Assembly (NCBI RefSeq): GCF_022662375.1
Contig: NZ_JAKNQL010000012.1
Coordinates: forward strand, 1-64,000
Source of the DNA: Pseudomonas sp. CROZ-RG-20F-R04-15
GTDB lineage: Bacteria; Pseudomonadota; Gammaproteobacteria; Pseudomonadales; Pseudomonadaceae
Direction: 5' to 3'
Length of the DNA: 64,000 bases
Shown: positions 16,347 through 26,100 of the stretch, piece by piece
Numbering within the stretch: the stretch's first letter is position 1
How the letters are laid out: every line of letters starts with the position of its first letter
Made by a program: the position numbers and the translations under genes
Notes under the pieces: model-generated
The model's database searches: none
What the model was told of the DNA's origin: nothing
What the model saw: only the letters and a program-made list of their open reading frames with translations

Positions 16347-17371
16347 TATTTCGACTCCCGTGCAGCGGACAACGCTACGGCGCGCACTTGGTCGCCAGCG
16401 TTGAGTTGAAGACGTTTGGCGGTCTGCGGATCAACCACCAGCGTGCCGGCAGCGAGACGCGCCGGTGCAGCGGTGATGCGGCAGTCTTCGCGCTTGCGGT
16501 TATGGATGATGAACGGCGTGGCGTCATCGCCCGGTGTGCCGATGGCCAGCACCAGCGCTTCGCTGTCACGCACCGCGCGGATCTTGCCGGTTTCGCATTC
16601 GATCGCAGGGCCGGCGTCGAAGATGTCGACGTAACCCTGATAGCTGAAACCTTCGCCCTTGAGCATCGCCAGAGCCGGCTCGGTGTCCGGGTGAACCTGG
16701 CCGATGACCTGGCGCGCGCCTTCGGAGAGGAAGCAGGTGTACAGCGGGAATTTCGGCATCAGTTCAGCGATGAACGCCTTGTTGCCGACACCGGTGAGGT
16801 AATCGGCCTGACTGAATTCCATTTTGAAGAAGTGCCGACCGAGGCTTTCCCAGAACGGCGAACGTCCGGCGTCATCGGAGACACCGCGCATCTCGGCAAT
16901 GATCTTGTTGCCGAACAGTTCAGGGAATTCAGCAATGAACAGCATCCGCGCCTTTGACAGCATGCGACCGTTCAGTCCGCTGCGGTAATCGGCGTGCAGG
17001 AACAGCGAGCACAACTCGGAATTACCGGTCAGGTCGTTGGCCAGAAACAGCGTCGGAATCTCGCGATAGATGTTCAGCTCTTGCGAAGCGCTGACAGTCA
17101 GGCCGACACGGAAGTTGTACCAAGGCTCACGCATGCCGACGGCGCCAGCAATGGCGGAAATCCCCACCACGCGACCGTCGTCATCTTCGAGCACGAACAG
17201 GTAGTCCGCATCGCCACGGCCGGCTTCACCGCGAAAGGTCTTCTCGGCCCAGCCGACCCGGTGGGCCAGACGTTCTTCGTTGGCCGGCAACGTGGTCAGG
17301 CCGGTGCCGGTGCTGCGGGCCAGGTCGATCAGAGCGGCTAAATCGCTGCTGCGTACGGGACGAACAATCAT
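16346..17371 (-). CDS. aruG: Arginine/ornithine succinyltransferase, beta subunit AruG
   Basis: With AruF it forms the heteromeric enzyme that succinylates arginine (and ornithine) from succinyl-CoA, the first committed step. 341 residues, starting MIVRPVRSSDLAALIDLARSTG. It has the AstA-family GNAT-like core (YLFVLEDDDGRVVGISAIAGAVG, GRSPFWESLGRHFFKMEFSQAD). The ATG follows GGAGA. It is a clear paralogue of the next gene. It overlaps astD by one base and follows aruF by 51 bp. Confidence 0.95.
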   Translation of the reverse strand: MIVRPVRSSDLAALIDLARSTGTGLTTLPANEERLAHRVGWAEKTFRGEAGRGDADYLFVLEDDDGRVVGISAIAGAVGMREPWYNFRVGLTVSASQELNIYREIPTLFLANDLTGNSELCSLFLHADYRSGLNGRMLSKARMLFIAEFPELFGNKIIAEMRGVSDDAGRSPFWESLGRHFFKMEFSQADYLTGVGNKAFIAELMPKFPLYTCFLSEGARQVIGQVHPDTEPALAMLKGEGFSYQGYVDIFDAGPAIECETGKIRAVRDSEALVLAIGTPGDDATPFIIHNRKREDCRITAAPARLAAGTLVVDPQTAKRLQLNAGDQVRAVALSAARESK

Positions 17372-17422
17372 GCTATCTCCTCAAACGGGCCGCCTTCGCC
17401 ACCCGTGAAACTCGCTAAGGCG

Positions 17423-18442
17423 TTAAACCGCCACCAGGCGCACGCTGGCACCTTCACCGACGCCCAGGGCTTCGGCTGCTTCCAGATCCAGAGTCACCGG
17501 TTTGCCCGGCGCGTAATCCAGCTCCAGCAGTACCGCGCGGTAATCCTGCAACTGCGCATTGGCAACCAGATACTGGCGCCCGGCACCTTTCACCGGCTCG
17601 CCGATCTTCACCGGCACCACGCGGCTCTGGGCGATCGAACGGATCCCCGAAACGCGCGCATGCAGGGTCGGGCCGCCGTCGAAAATGTCGATGTAATGAT
17701 CGGTCTCGAAGCCTTCGCGCATCAGGATGTCGAAGGTGATCTGCGCACGCGGGTGCACCTGGCCCATCGCCTCTTGGGCGGAATCCGGCAGCAGCGGCAC
17801 GTAGATCGGGTAATGCGGCATCAACTCGGCAAGGAACGTGCGGCTTTTCAGCCCGCACAGGCGTTCGGCTTCGGCGTAGTTGAGGTCGAAGAAGTTGCGC
17901 CCGATCGCGTCCCAGAATGGCGAGTCGCCGTTCTCGTCGCTGTAACCGACGATCTCGGTGACCACCGAATCAGCGAAGCGCTCCGGGTGGCTGGCAACGA
18001 ACAACAAACGGCCACGGGAGTTGAGTTCGGACCACGGCGAACCGACCAGCTCGCGTTGCACATAGAAACTGGTCAGCAAGCTGTTGCCGGTCAGGTCGTG
18101 GCACTGCGAAAGCACGTGGATCTTGTTGTGAATCTTCAGCTCGCGCGAAGCGTGCACGAAGGTCTCATTGCGGAAGCTGTAGAACGGCTCCGAGTAACCG
18201 GCCGAGGCGACAATCGCCGAGCAGCCGACCAGTTTGCCGGTGGTGGAATCTTCGAGGACGAAGAAATAGCTTTCTTCACCGTTGAAGCTCACTTCGGCGG
18301 CAAACGAAGCTTCGCTCGCCGCGATCTTGTCGCTCAGACGTTCCACGTCATCCGGCAAGGAGGTGACACCAATCGGGCTGTCCGCAGCCAGACGCTGTAC
18401 CTCGCCCAGATCAGCCATTTGCGCGGGGCGCATCACCAGCAT
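17423..18442 (-). CDS. aruF: Arginine/ornithine succinyltransferase, alpha subunit AruF
   Basis: 339-residue paralogue of AruG (GDSPFWDAIGRNFFDLNYAEAE in place of GRSPFWESLGRHFFKMEFSQAD). The two form a heteromer; E. coli-type AstA is a single polypeptide species, so the duplication is a pseudomonad trait. The start at 18442 (MLVMRPAQMADLGEV) was chosen for the AGGAG site 8 nt upstream; the open frame runs 16 codons further into the intergenic gap. Confidence 0.95.
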   Translation of the reverse strand: MLVMRPAQMADLGEVQRLAADSPIGVTSLPDDVERLSDKIAASEASFAAEVSFNGEESYFFVLEDSTTGKLVGCSAIVASAGYSEPFYSFRNETFVHASRELKIHNKIHVLSQCHDLTGNSLLTSFYVQRELVGSPWSELNSRGRLLFVASHPERFADSVVTEIVGYSDENGDSPFWDAIGRNFFDLNYAEAERLCGLKSRTFLAELMPHYPIYVPLLPDSAQEAMGQVHPRAQITFDILMREGFETDHYIDIFDGGPTLHARVSGIRSIAQSRVVPVKIGEPVKGAGRQYLVANAQLQDYRAVLLELDYAPGKPVTLDLEAAEALGVGEGASVRLVAV

Positions 18443-18490
18443 GGTGTCACTCCTTTCTCTTATCAATTCACAGAAAAAAACACCGGACAC

Positions 18491-18580
18491 TGTGGGAGCG
18501 AGCTTGCTCGCGAAAGCGGTGTATCAGTCACCATAGATGGCGACTGAAACTCCCTCTTCGCGAGCAAGCTCGCTCCCACA
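18491..18580. repeat. REP pair (REPIN) between aruC and aruF
   Basis: Inverted GTGGGAGCGAGCTTGCTCGCGAA elements about 45 bp apart. The inner sequence (AGCGGTGTATCAGTCA...) recurs in the pairs at 29109 and 63638. It lies in the 203-bp gap between aruC and aruF. Confidence 0.92.
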
Positions 18581-18645
18581 ATGAATCTCACCGGCATCAA
18601 AAATTGGGTTCGACGCCTGAAAAACTCCAGGCGCCGAAGGGTCTA

Positions 18646-19866
18646 TCAGGCTTGCGTCAGTGCTGCGGCAGCGCGCTCGAAACGATCCAGACCGGCATCG
18701 ATATCGGCGTCTTCCACCACCAGGCTCGGGGCGAAGCGGATCACGTCCGGGCCGGCTTGCAGAATCATCAGGCCTTCTTTTTCCGCGGCGTTGAAGATGT
18801 CCTTGGCCTTGCCTTTCCAGGCATCGTTCAGTACGCAACCGATCAGCAGACCGAGGCCACGCACCTGAGTGAACAGGCCGTATTTCTCGCCGATCTGCTC
18901 GAGGCGCGCCTTGAACTTGTCGTGCTTGGCGTTCACGCCGTTCAACACTTCCGGGGTGTTGATCACATCGATCACCGCTTCCGCGACCGCACACGCCAGC
19001 GGGTTACCGCCGTACGTGGTGCCGTGAGTGCCGACGACCAGATGTTTGGCCAGCGCTTCGGTGGTCAGCATCGCCGCGATCGGGAAACCGCCGCCCAGGC
19101 TCTTGGCGCTGGTGAGGATGTCCGGGGTCACGCCGTAATGCTGGTAGGCGAACAGCTTGCCGCTGCGGCCCATGCCGGTCTGCACTTCGTCGAACACCAG
19201 CAGCGCGTTGTTCGCGTCGCACAGTTCGCGGGCACCTTGCAGGTAAGCCAGCTCGGCCGGCAGTACGCCGCCCTCGCCCTGGATCGGTTCCAGCACGACC
19301 GCGCAGGTCTTGTCGGAAACAGCGGCTTTCAGCGCGGCCAGGTCGTTGTAAGGCACGTGGGTGATGCCGGTGATTTTCGGGCCGAAACCGTCGGAGTACT
19401 TCGACTGGCCACCGACGTTGACGGTGAACAGGGTTCGGCCGTGGAAGCTGTTCAGCGCGGCAATGATTTCGTACTTCTCGTTGCCGAAACGGTCGAACGC
19501 AACGCGACGGGCCAGCTTGAACGCGGCCTCGTTGGCTTCAGCGCCGGAGTTGCAGAAGAACACGCGCTCGGCGAACGTGGCGTCGATCAGCTTGTGCGCC
19601 AGGCGCAGAGCCGGTTCGTTGGTGAACACGTTGGACACGTGCCACAGCTTGTTCGCTTGCTCGGTCAGTGCACCGACCAGCGCCGGGTGCGCGTGGCCCA
19701 ATACGTTAACGGCAATCCCGCCGGCGAAGTCGATCAGCTCGCGGCCGGCCTGATCCCAGACACGGGAACCGGCGCCACGCACCGGTATAAAAGCGGCAGG
19801 CGCGTAGTTGGGAACCATTACCTGGTCGAAATCGGCGCGTTGTACCGCAGCGTGCTCAACGGACAT
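18646..19866 (-). CDS. aruC: Succinylornithine/acetylornithine aminotransferase AruC
   Basis: A PLP-dependent class III aminotransferase that converts succinylornithine to succinylglutamate semialdehyde and can also serve acetylornithine in biosynthesis. 406 residues. Key sites: NSGAEANEAAFKLAR (PLP phosphate), NSFHGRTLFTVNVGGQ, VFDEVQTGMGRSGKLFAYQ (PLP Asp) and the PLP lysine in DILTSAKSLGGGFPIAAM near residue 250. First gene of the aru operon. Two ArgR half-sites lie upstream at 19945-19960 and 19996-20011. Confidence 0.95.
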   Translation of the reverse strand: MSVEHAAVQRADFDQVMVPNYAPAAFIPVRGAGSRVWDQAGRELIDFAGGIAVNVLGHAHPALVGALTEQANKLWHVSNVFTNEPALRLAHKLIDATFAERVFFCNSGAEANEAAFKLARRVAFDRFGNEKYEIIAALNSFHGRTLFTVNVGGQSKYSDGFGPKITGITHVPYNDLAALKAAVSDKTCAVVLEPIQGEGGVLPAELAYLQGARELCDANNALLVFDEVQTGMGRSGKLFAYQHYGVTPDILTSAKSLGGGFPIAAMLTTEALAKHLVVGTHGTTYGGNPLACAVAEAVIDVINTPEVLNGVNAKHDKFKARLEQIGEKYGLFTQVRGLGLLIGCVLNDAWKGKAKDIFNAAEKEGLMILQAGPDVIRFAPSLVVEDADIDAGLDRFERAAAALTQA

Positions 19867-20171
19867 CGGAGTCTCCTGATGAGGGCCACCCGCCTGAAAC
19901 TGGCGAGCGATGGGGGGATTGTAAGGACAGTTTTCTGCCCGGCCTTGTCGCCAAGCGACAACTTCTTATAGCGCAAACCCCGGATTTTCACGGGTTTACG
20001 GCAATGCGACAAATAGCGTCGCAAAGGCGCAGTTTAACTGCCGCCGCCGATTTGCGGCAGGCACCAGAGGATATCAACTGAAGCTCGCTGCACAGGTATA
20101 TATATGTACCGCACCTCGATCGCCCTTTGCTGATTTGCTGGGCATTCCTTTCAACGCCCAAGGAATGGCCA
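19867..20171. other. Divergent region between aruC and the giant LRR gene
   Basis: 305 bp of shared promoter region. The aruC side carries two ArgR half-sites (listed separately). The LRR side has an AT-rich run near 20090-20110 (GGTATATATATG) that could be part of its promoter. No terminator or repeat was seen. Confidence 0.4.
19945..20011 (-). promoter_or_regulatory. ArgR operator region of aruC
   Basis: On the minus strand two exact copies of the pseudomonad ArgR half-site TGTCGC-N8-AA occur: TGTCGCATTGCCGTAA (20011-19996) and TGTCGCTTGGCGACAA (19960-19945). Their starts are 51 bp apart, about five helical turns, and both lie 80-145 bp before the aruC start. ArgR activates this operon in P. 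aeruginosa. Confidence 0.65.
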
Positions 20172-23100
20172 ATGAACTTGCCCGAAGGACAACAACCGGC
20201 AGCACCGCCCGACACCAACGGTGCCCAACACCCTGACGATCATTACCTGCCACTGAAGAACGCAATCCCCGATTGGCTGGGCAATGCTTCAGTCGCCCGC
20301 CGCGAGGCGCTCAAGCGTATTTCGCCGCAGCTCTCGGCCCCCGTGCAATCTGCGCCCGCCACGCAACACGCAGAGATGAAAAACCTCAATGCCGCCCACA
20401 TGGCCGCACAAAGCGAGGTCGATAAAGGCCTTGAAGACCTGCAAGACGCCAGCGCCTTCGCCGAGCCGCTGCTCCAGGCGGAACTGAAACAATGTTTCGA
20501 TCTGGATCTGGATGTCAGAAACACTTTTGTCCGCCTGTACATTCCCGTCACCACGCCGGGGTTTGCGATAAGCACAGGCGCGCGCGTCTGGTCCGTTTCG
20601 CTGCTGGATGCCGCGCTGCATAACTTCGAGGAAAAGGAAACCTACGCGGCAGCCTTCGAAACCACATCGACCTACACCGCCCGCCCGTCCTCCACAGGCC
20701 AGTTCGAAACGCTGCCCTCGATCAAAGCCAAACTGAGCATTCCGGCTTTTGCCCAGTTGTGCCGACGGCTGGATATCGGCGCGCAGTACAAGAAAAAACT
20801 CGAAGACACGCTGGGTTTTACCGACTCGACAGTGAAGTCAGCACTGCGAAAAAAAATAGACGCCAGTGCCAAAGCCGCCATGAAAGCCGCTCTACAATGG
20901 GCGCGAATGAACCGGGACATATCGGAAAACTACTTTCGTCTGGTTGAAGCGATGCTCGACGGGATGGGCGGCCTCTATGTCCAGGGCGCGCCGATACGCA
21001 ACCACGACATGACCATGCTCGGCGCGTCGCTCACCGGTATTATCGTGTTTGCCCCGGATCTGTATGTGTCTCGCAGCGCCGCCCGCGTGGTGGCCTACGT
21101 TCCGGATGATCCCGAGCACCCTTTCAAGGAATATGCCTCATCGGCCGACATGGTGGTTGAGCTGACACGGCAACTGCGTTCGAAGGATTACCAGCAATTC
21201 TTCAGTCGATTCGTCAATCACGATCAACGCGGGGCTTTCTTCAGCACGCTGAACAGTCGACTCACGCGGATCAAGTGGCACCCCCACGAGCCGGGCAACG
21301 CGCTGCCCGCATGGCGTGAAGCGCCGGTCGAGCGCCCCGATCTGCAGTCGGGGCTCGAGCCGTTCGCTGACGATCTGTGGCAGCACCTCTACCAGACCCG
21401 ACTGAACAAGATCATCAATGACGCCCAGGTCATTGCCGTTCCCACCGCGTCGGTGGACCAGAAAGCGCGCTGGGCCTTCTGGGATTCGGTGGTCAACATC
21501 ATCAGCACGATTGCGCAAACTGCCGCACTGGTCGTCGCGCCATTCGTTCCGGTTCTGGGCGAAGCGATGATGGCGTACATGGCCTATCAGTTTCTCGACG
21601 AAGCGTTCGAAGGCATCATCGAATGGGCGCAGGGGCGCAAAACCGAAGCGTTCGAACACCTGATGGGCACCGTCGAATCACTGGTCCAGCTCGGCACGTT
21701 CGCCGTCGGCGGGGCGATTGGCGCTGCCGAGTTTCGCAAGCTATTGCCCAAGGAGATTGTCGCGTTCATCGACCGTTTCAAACCCGTGCAACTGGCCAAC
21801 GAGCAAACCCGCTATTGGGACCCGAACCTCGCCCGTTACCAACACACGAGCCTTCCTGAAACCGGCTCAAAAGCCAATGCACTTGGCCTGCATCAATATC
21901 AGGGCAAGCAGCTGTTGCCTCTCGACGATGCACACTTCGCCGTCAACGAAAGCCCGATCCCCGGCCAATACCGTATCGAACACCCGACGCGCGCCGACGC
22001 CTATCAACCCGTTGTGCGACACAACGGTGACGGCGCCTGGCACACCGAATTCGAGCAACCACTGGAGTGGGACGGCGCCACCGCACTGCAACGCATCGGG
22101 CCTTCCGTAGAGTCGTTTTCCCCCGCCGAGCGCGAGACGATTCTGCAAGTCAGTGGCGTCAACGAAGATGCCTTGCGCAAAATGCATGCGGATCAGCAAA
22201 CCCTGCCCCCGCTGCTGGCCGACAGCATCCAGCGCTTCAAGATCGATCAGGAACTGCAACGCCTGAGCGACCAACTCGATAGCCGTGAAGCGCAAGAATA
22301 CCTGCGCGCCGATCCCGTCACGCAGCTGCAACTGCTGACGGATCATGGTCGCTGGCCACGCAGCCAGCGTCTGCGTTTCATCGATCAACAGGGCGAGCTG
22401 ATCTGGCAGTCCTCCACTGACGAAACCCTGCCGCTGACCGAGCTTCGCCAAGAGCCCGACGGCGATGTGCTGAAGACACTGCTGGGCGCCCTGGACGAGC
22501 AGCAAACCAAAAACCTGCTCGCAGAGCCGTTCGGCGGGCCGACGCCTTCGGTGCAACTGCGCAGCCAGACGCTGCGCCAACAATTGGCCCACCTCAGCAG
22601 ACGCCATCGCAGCACGCTGTTCGAGTCGCGTTATCAGGCACTGCAGCGCATCGACGATCCACTCGCACAACAACTGGCACAACATCAACCCGGCTTGCCG
22701 GCCAGCGTCACCCGCGAACTGCTCGACACCGCCACCGGCAGTGAACTGCATCAGATCAATGACGGACAACTGCCAGCGCGCCAGCACGAACTCATGCAAC
22801 TGGCCAGCCAGGAAGTGCGCGTCAACCGGGCGTACGAAGGGCTGCAACTGAAGGCCATCAACAATCCCGATTCCGATTCCCTGGCGATGCACAGCCTCAA
22901 GCTATTGCCTGGCTGGAGCGGCGATGTGCGTATCGAGATCCGCGACGCACGTTACGAAGGAGCGGTGCTCGACCGCATCGGACGCGACGATGCGCCCGCA
23001 CACAAAGTGCTGGTTCGTCAGCACGACGGCCGCTATCAACCCTACGACGATCGCGGTCAGGAACTGCATTCGGCCACTGACTTCTACTCCAGCCTGTTAT

Positions 23101-26100
23101 ATGCATTGCCGGACGGTGAGCGCCAAAGCCTGAACCTGCAGATCGGCGCGGCTGACGCACTGAAAGCGGCGATCCGCGAGCGCACACTGGAGCGCAATGA
23201 GCTGCGCACCGTGCTGTTCGATGCACCGATTCGCCAGTCTGGTGTGGACACGTTGCGTCTGGCCGGCTTCGCGGATGAACGACCGACACCGGCACGGCAG
23301 CGTGAAAACCCCGACTTTTTTGAAGCGGGCGAACTCAGTGCGATCGGCATCGTAAACCAGGACAACCTGGCCACGATGGGCCACCGAATCATCAGCCCCG
23401 AGGAGCGGGTGCAGGCACTCTATCGAGGCCTCTCCAGCGAAGAAGCGCGGAACTTCGTCGCGACCTTTCAAAATGACACGGCGGCACTCAACGCTGATCT
23501 GGCCCGGCGCCACATCGAGTACACCAAACTCAGTGACGACCTGCGCCGATGGGAAATCGACGTCCCCGCCAACCATCCGCAAAATGGTCAGCCGCTGACC
23601 TACATCGAGCGCCGGGCTGCCCTGCAGAATCGCGCCTTGTTCAGAGATGCGCTGCTGCGTTGCTGGCGCCGACAAAACCGTGGCCCTGCCGGATACATGT
23701 TGCAGATTGCGCAACCGATACTGGGCGACTTGCCTGCACTGGAGGCGGATTTCAGCCACGTCGCCATGCTGTCGATCAATGGCAGCGTAGAAACCAGAGC
23801 AGTGGATGCGTTCATGCAACGCTTCCCGTCGCTGCTGTACCTGGATGCGCAAAACCTTAGCCTGCCGAGCCTGCCCCAGTCTTTCGCGGCCATGCCGCAA
23901 TTACGCCAGTTGATCTTGCGCAATTGTGGCATCAACCACTCGGCGGCCAACCAGGCAGTGCTTGCCTCACTGGCAAAACTTTCATTGCTGGATCTGCGGG
24001 GCAATGCATTGGGTACGCCTCCCGAGATCAGCGCCTTACCTTCGCTGCGTTACCTCAATCTATCGAAAACGGGTATCGCTAGCGTGCCGGCCAATCTGCT
24101 TGATCACCCGCGATTGATCAGTAGCAATTTCGATGGCAACCGGATCACGGAAATACCGGATGCCTTTTTCGACCTGGCCAGCTCGCTCAGCGATGGTTAC
24201 GGTTTTGCTGACAACCCGCTGTCGGCCGCCACGCGGGAGAAAGTAAAAACGTTCTATAACCACACGGGCAAGCAGTTCGGGGTACGCCCGGAGACTGCGG
24301 ATGTTTCGCGCGCCACGACGTTGTTTCCTGAACTGAATACCGACCAGGCCAGTGAGATGCTGTATCGACTCCCCGGGAGCTGGGTTGAAGGTCGGGCCCA
24401 GCTCGCTCGCTGGGAAACCGAGCTCACCACACTGCAGACTCAACTCGGTGAATGGGTCACTCAAGTTCCTGCGCTCGACCCCGTGTTCAAACGGCCATTG
24501 ACGCTGGAAGAACAGGTACTGCAGCGCAATGCCAGGGACGCGTTCCGGCAAAAACTGGAACAGTTCTGGCGCTCCAGATCGGTGACCGCCAGAGACAGCG
24601 AGCTGACAGCAACGCTGGAGTTCATCGGCGATCTGCCGGTACTCAGCGCCAACTTCGACCACGCCACCCGACTGACACTGGTGGGCAATAAAAACATCAC
24701 GGCGACACTGCCGTTCATCCAGCGTTTTCAGAATCTGACCACGCTGGAACTGCACGCCTTCGACCTGGAACCGGTCGCGCTTGCACAGATCACGATGCCC
24801 AACCTCAGCACATTGGAGCTCAACGATTGCGGCGTGGTATTGACCCCGGAAAATCAGGCAACCCTGGTTTCACTCAATCATTTGCGTACGCTGGATTTAA
24901 GCAACAACCCATTGGGCACCTTCCCCAACCTCAACCTCCTGCCGGATCTGACCTACCTCGATCTGTCCAACTGCGGCATCAATGCGGTGCCCGACGGGAC
25001 GACCAGCCATCTGAATCTGACCACAGCAATTTTCAGCGATAACCGCATTACTGAAATTCCCGATGCATTGTTTGCGTATCCGGCCCATCGAAGTGACGGC
25101 TTCGATTTTTCCGACAACCCCCTGTCGCCCGCCACACGCAACAAGGTCAAGAGCTACTACCGACACACGGGCCAAGACTTCAACGTACGAGCCGAGGATG
25201 CCGATATTGCCCTGATGCGCCAACTGTTCCCGTCCCTCGACGAGCAAGCGGCCAGTGACGGGATCTACGATTTGCCCGGCACCCTGGCCGACAGCCGCAC
25301 TAAACTGGTCACATGGCGGACTGAACTCAATCAGTTGAGGTCGGACCTGACTTTGTGGGCGCCACAGGTGCCAAGCGTTCACCCTGTCACAGGACAACCC
25401 CTTTCGGCGATCGAGCTGTTCGACCAGTACGCCACCCGATCCGAGTTCGGGCAACGCCTGGAACGGTTCTGGCGCCACAGGTCAGGCGATTCAAACATGC
25501 GCGCGGACCTTTTCGAGTCAGACCTGCGATTCTTCGGTGACTTTCCCCAACTGACCGCTGACTTCACTCACGTTTCAAATTTGAAGCTCAAAGGCAACGC
25601 CGCCATTGCTGCACCGGACGGGTTCATCAGGTTGTTCGTCAACATCCGCGATCTGGACTTGCAAGCGTTCCCGCTGGGTGAAATCCCCCAGGTCGTAACC
25701 CAACTGCCAGAGCTGGCAGAACTCACGCTGAGGGACTGCGGGGTGACACTTACTCCTGCTGATCAGAACATCCTCGACACGTTGAGCGACCTCGAACTTC
25801 TTGATCTGAGTGATAACCCGCTAACAGTGATACCCGACCTTGAGAGATTCCCGGCCCTGCATGACATTTTGCTGACCAATACCGGTATCACGGCAGTGCC
25901 CAATGGCGTCGCCAATCACCCGAAGCTAAAAAACGCCTTGTTCAACGGCAACCGCATCACCGATCTGCCCGAAGCGTTTTTCAACCTCGACCTGGATCTT
26001 GCCGACGGCCTCAACCTGACGGACAACCCACTGTCCATGGCAACCCGCGACGGTATCAAAACCTACTATGTCGAGAATGGGCGCAGCTTTGACGTCATGC

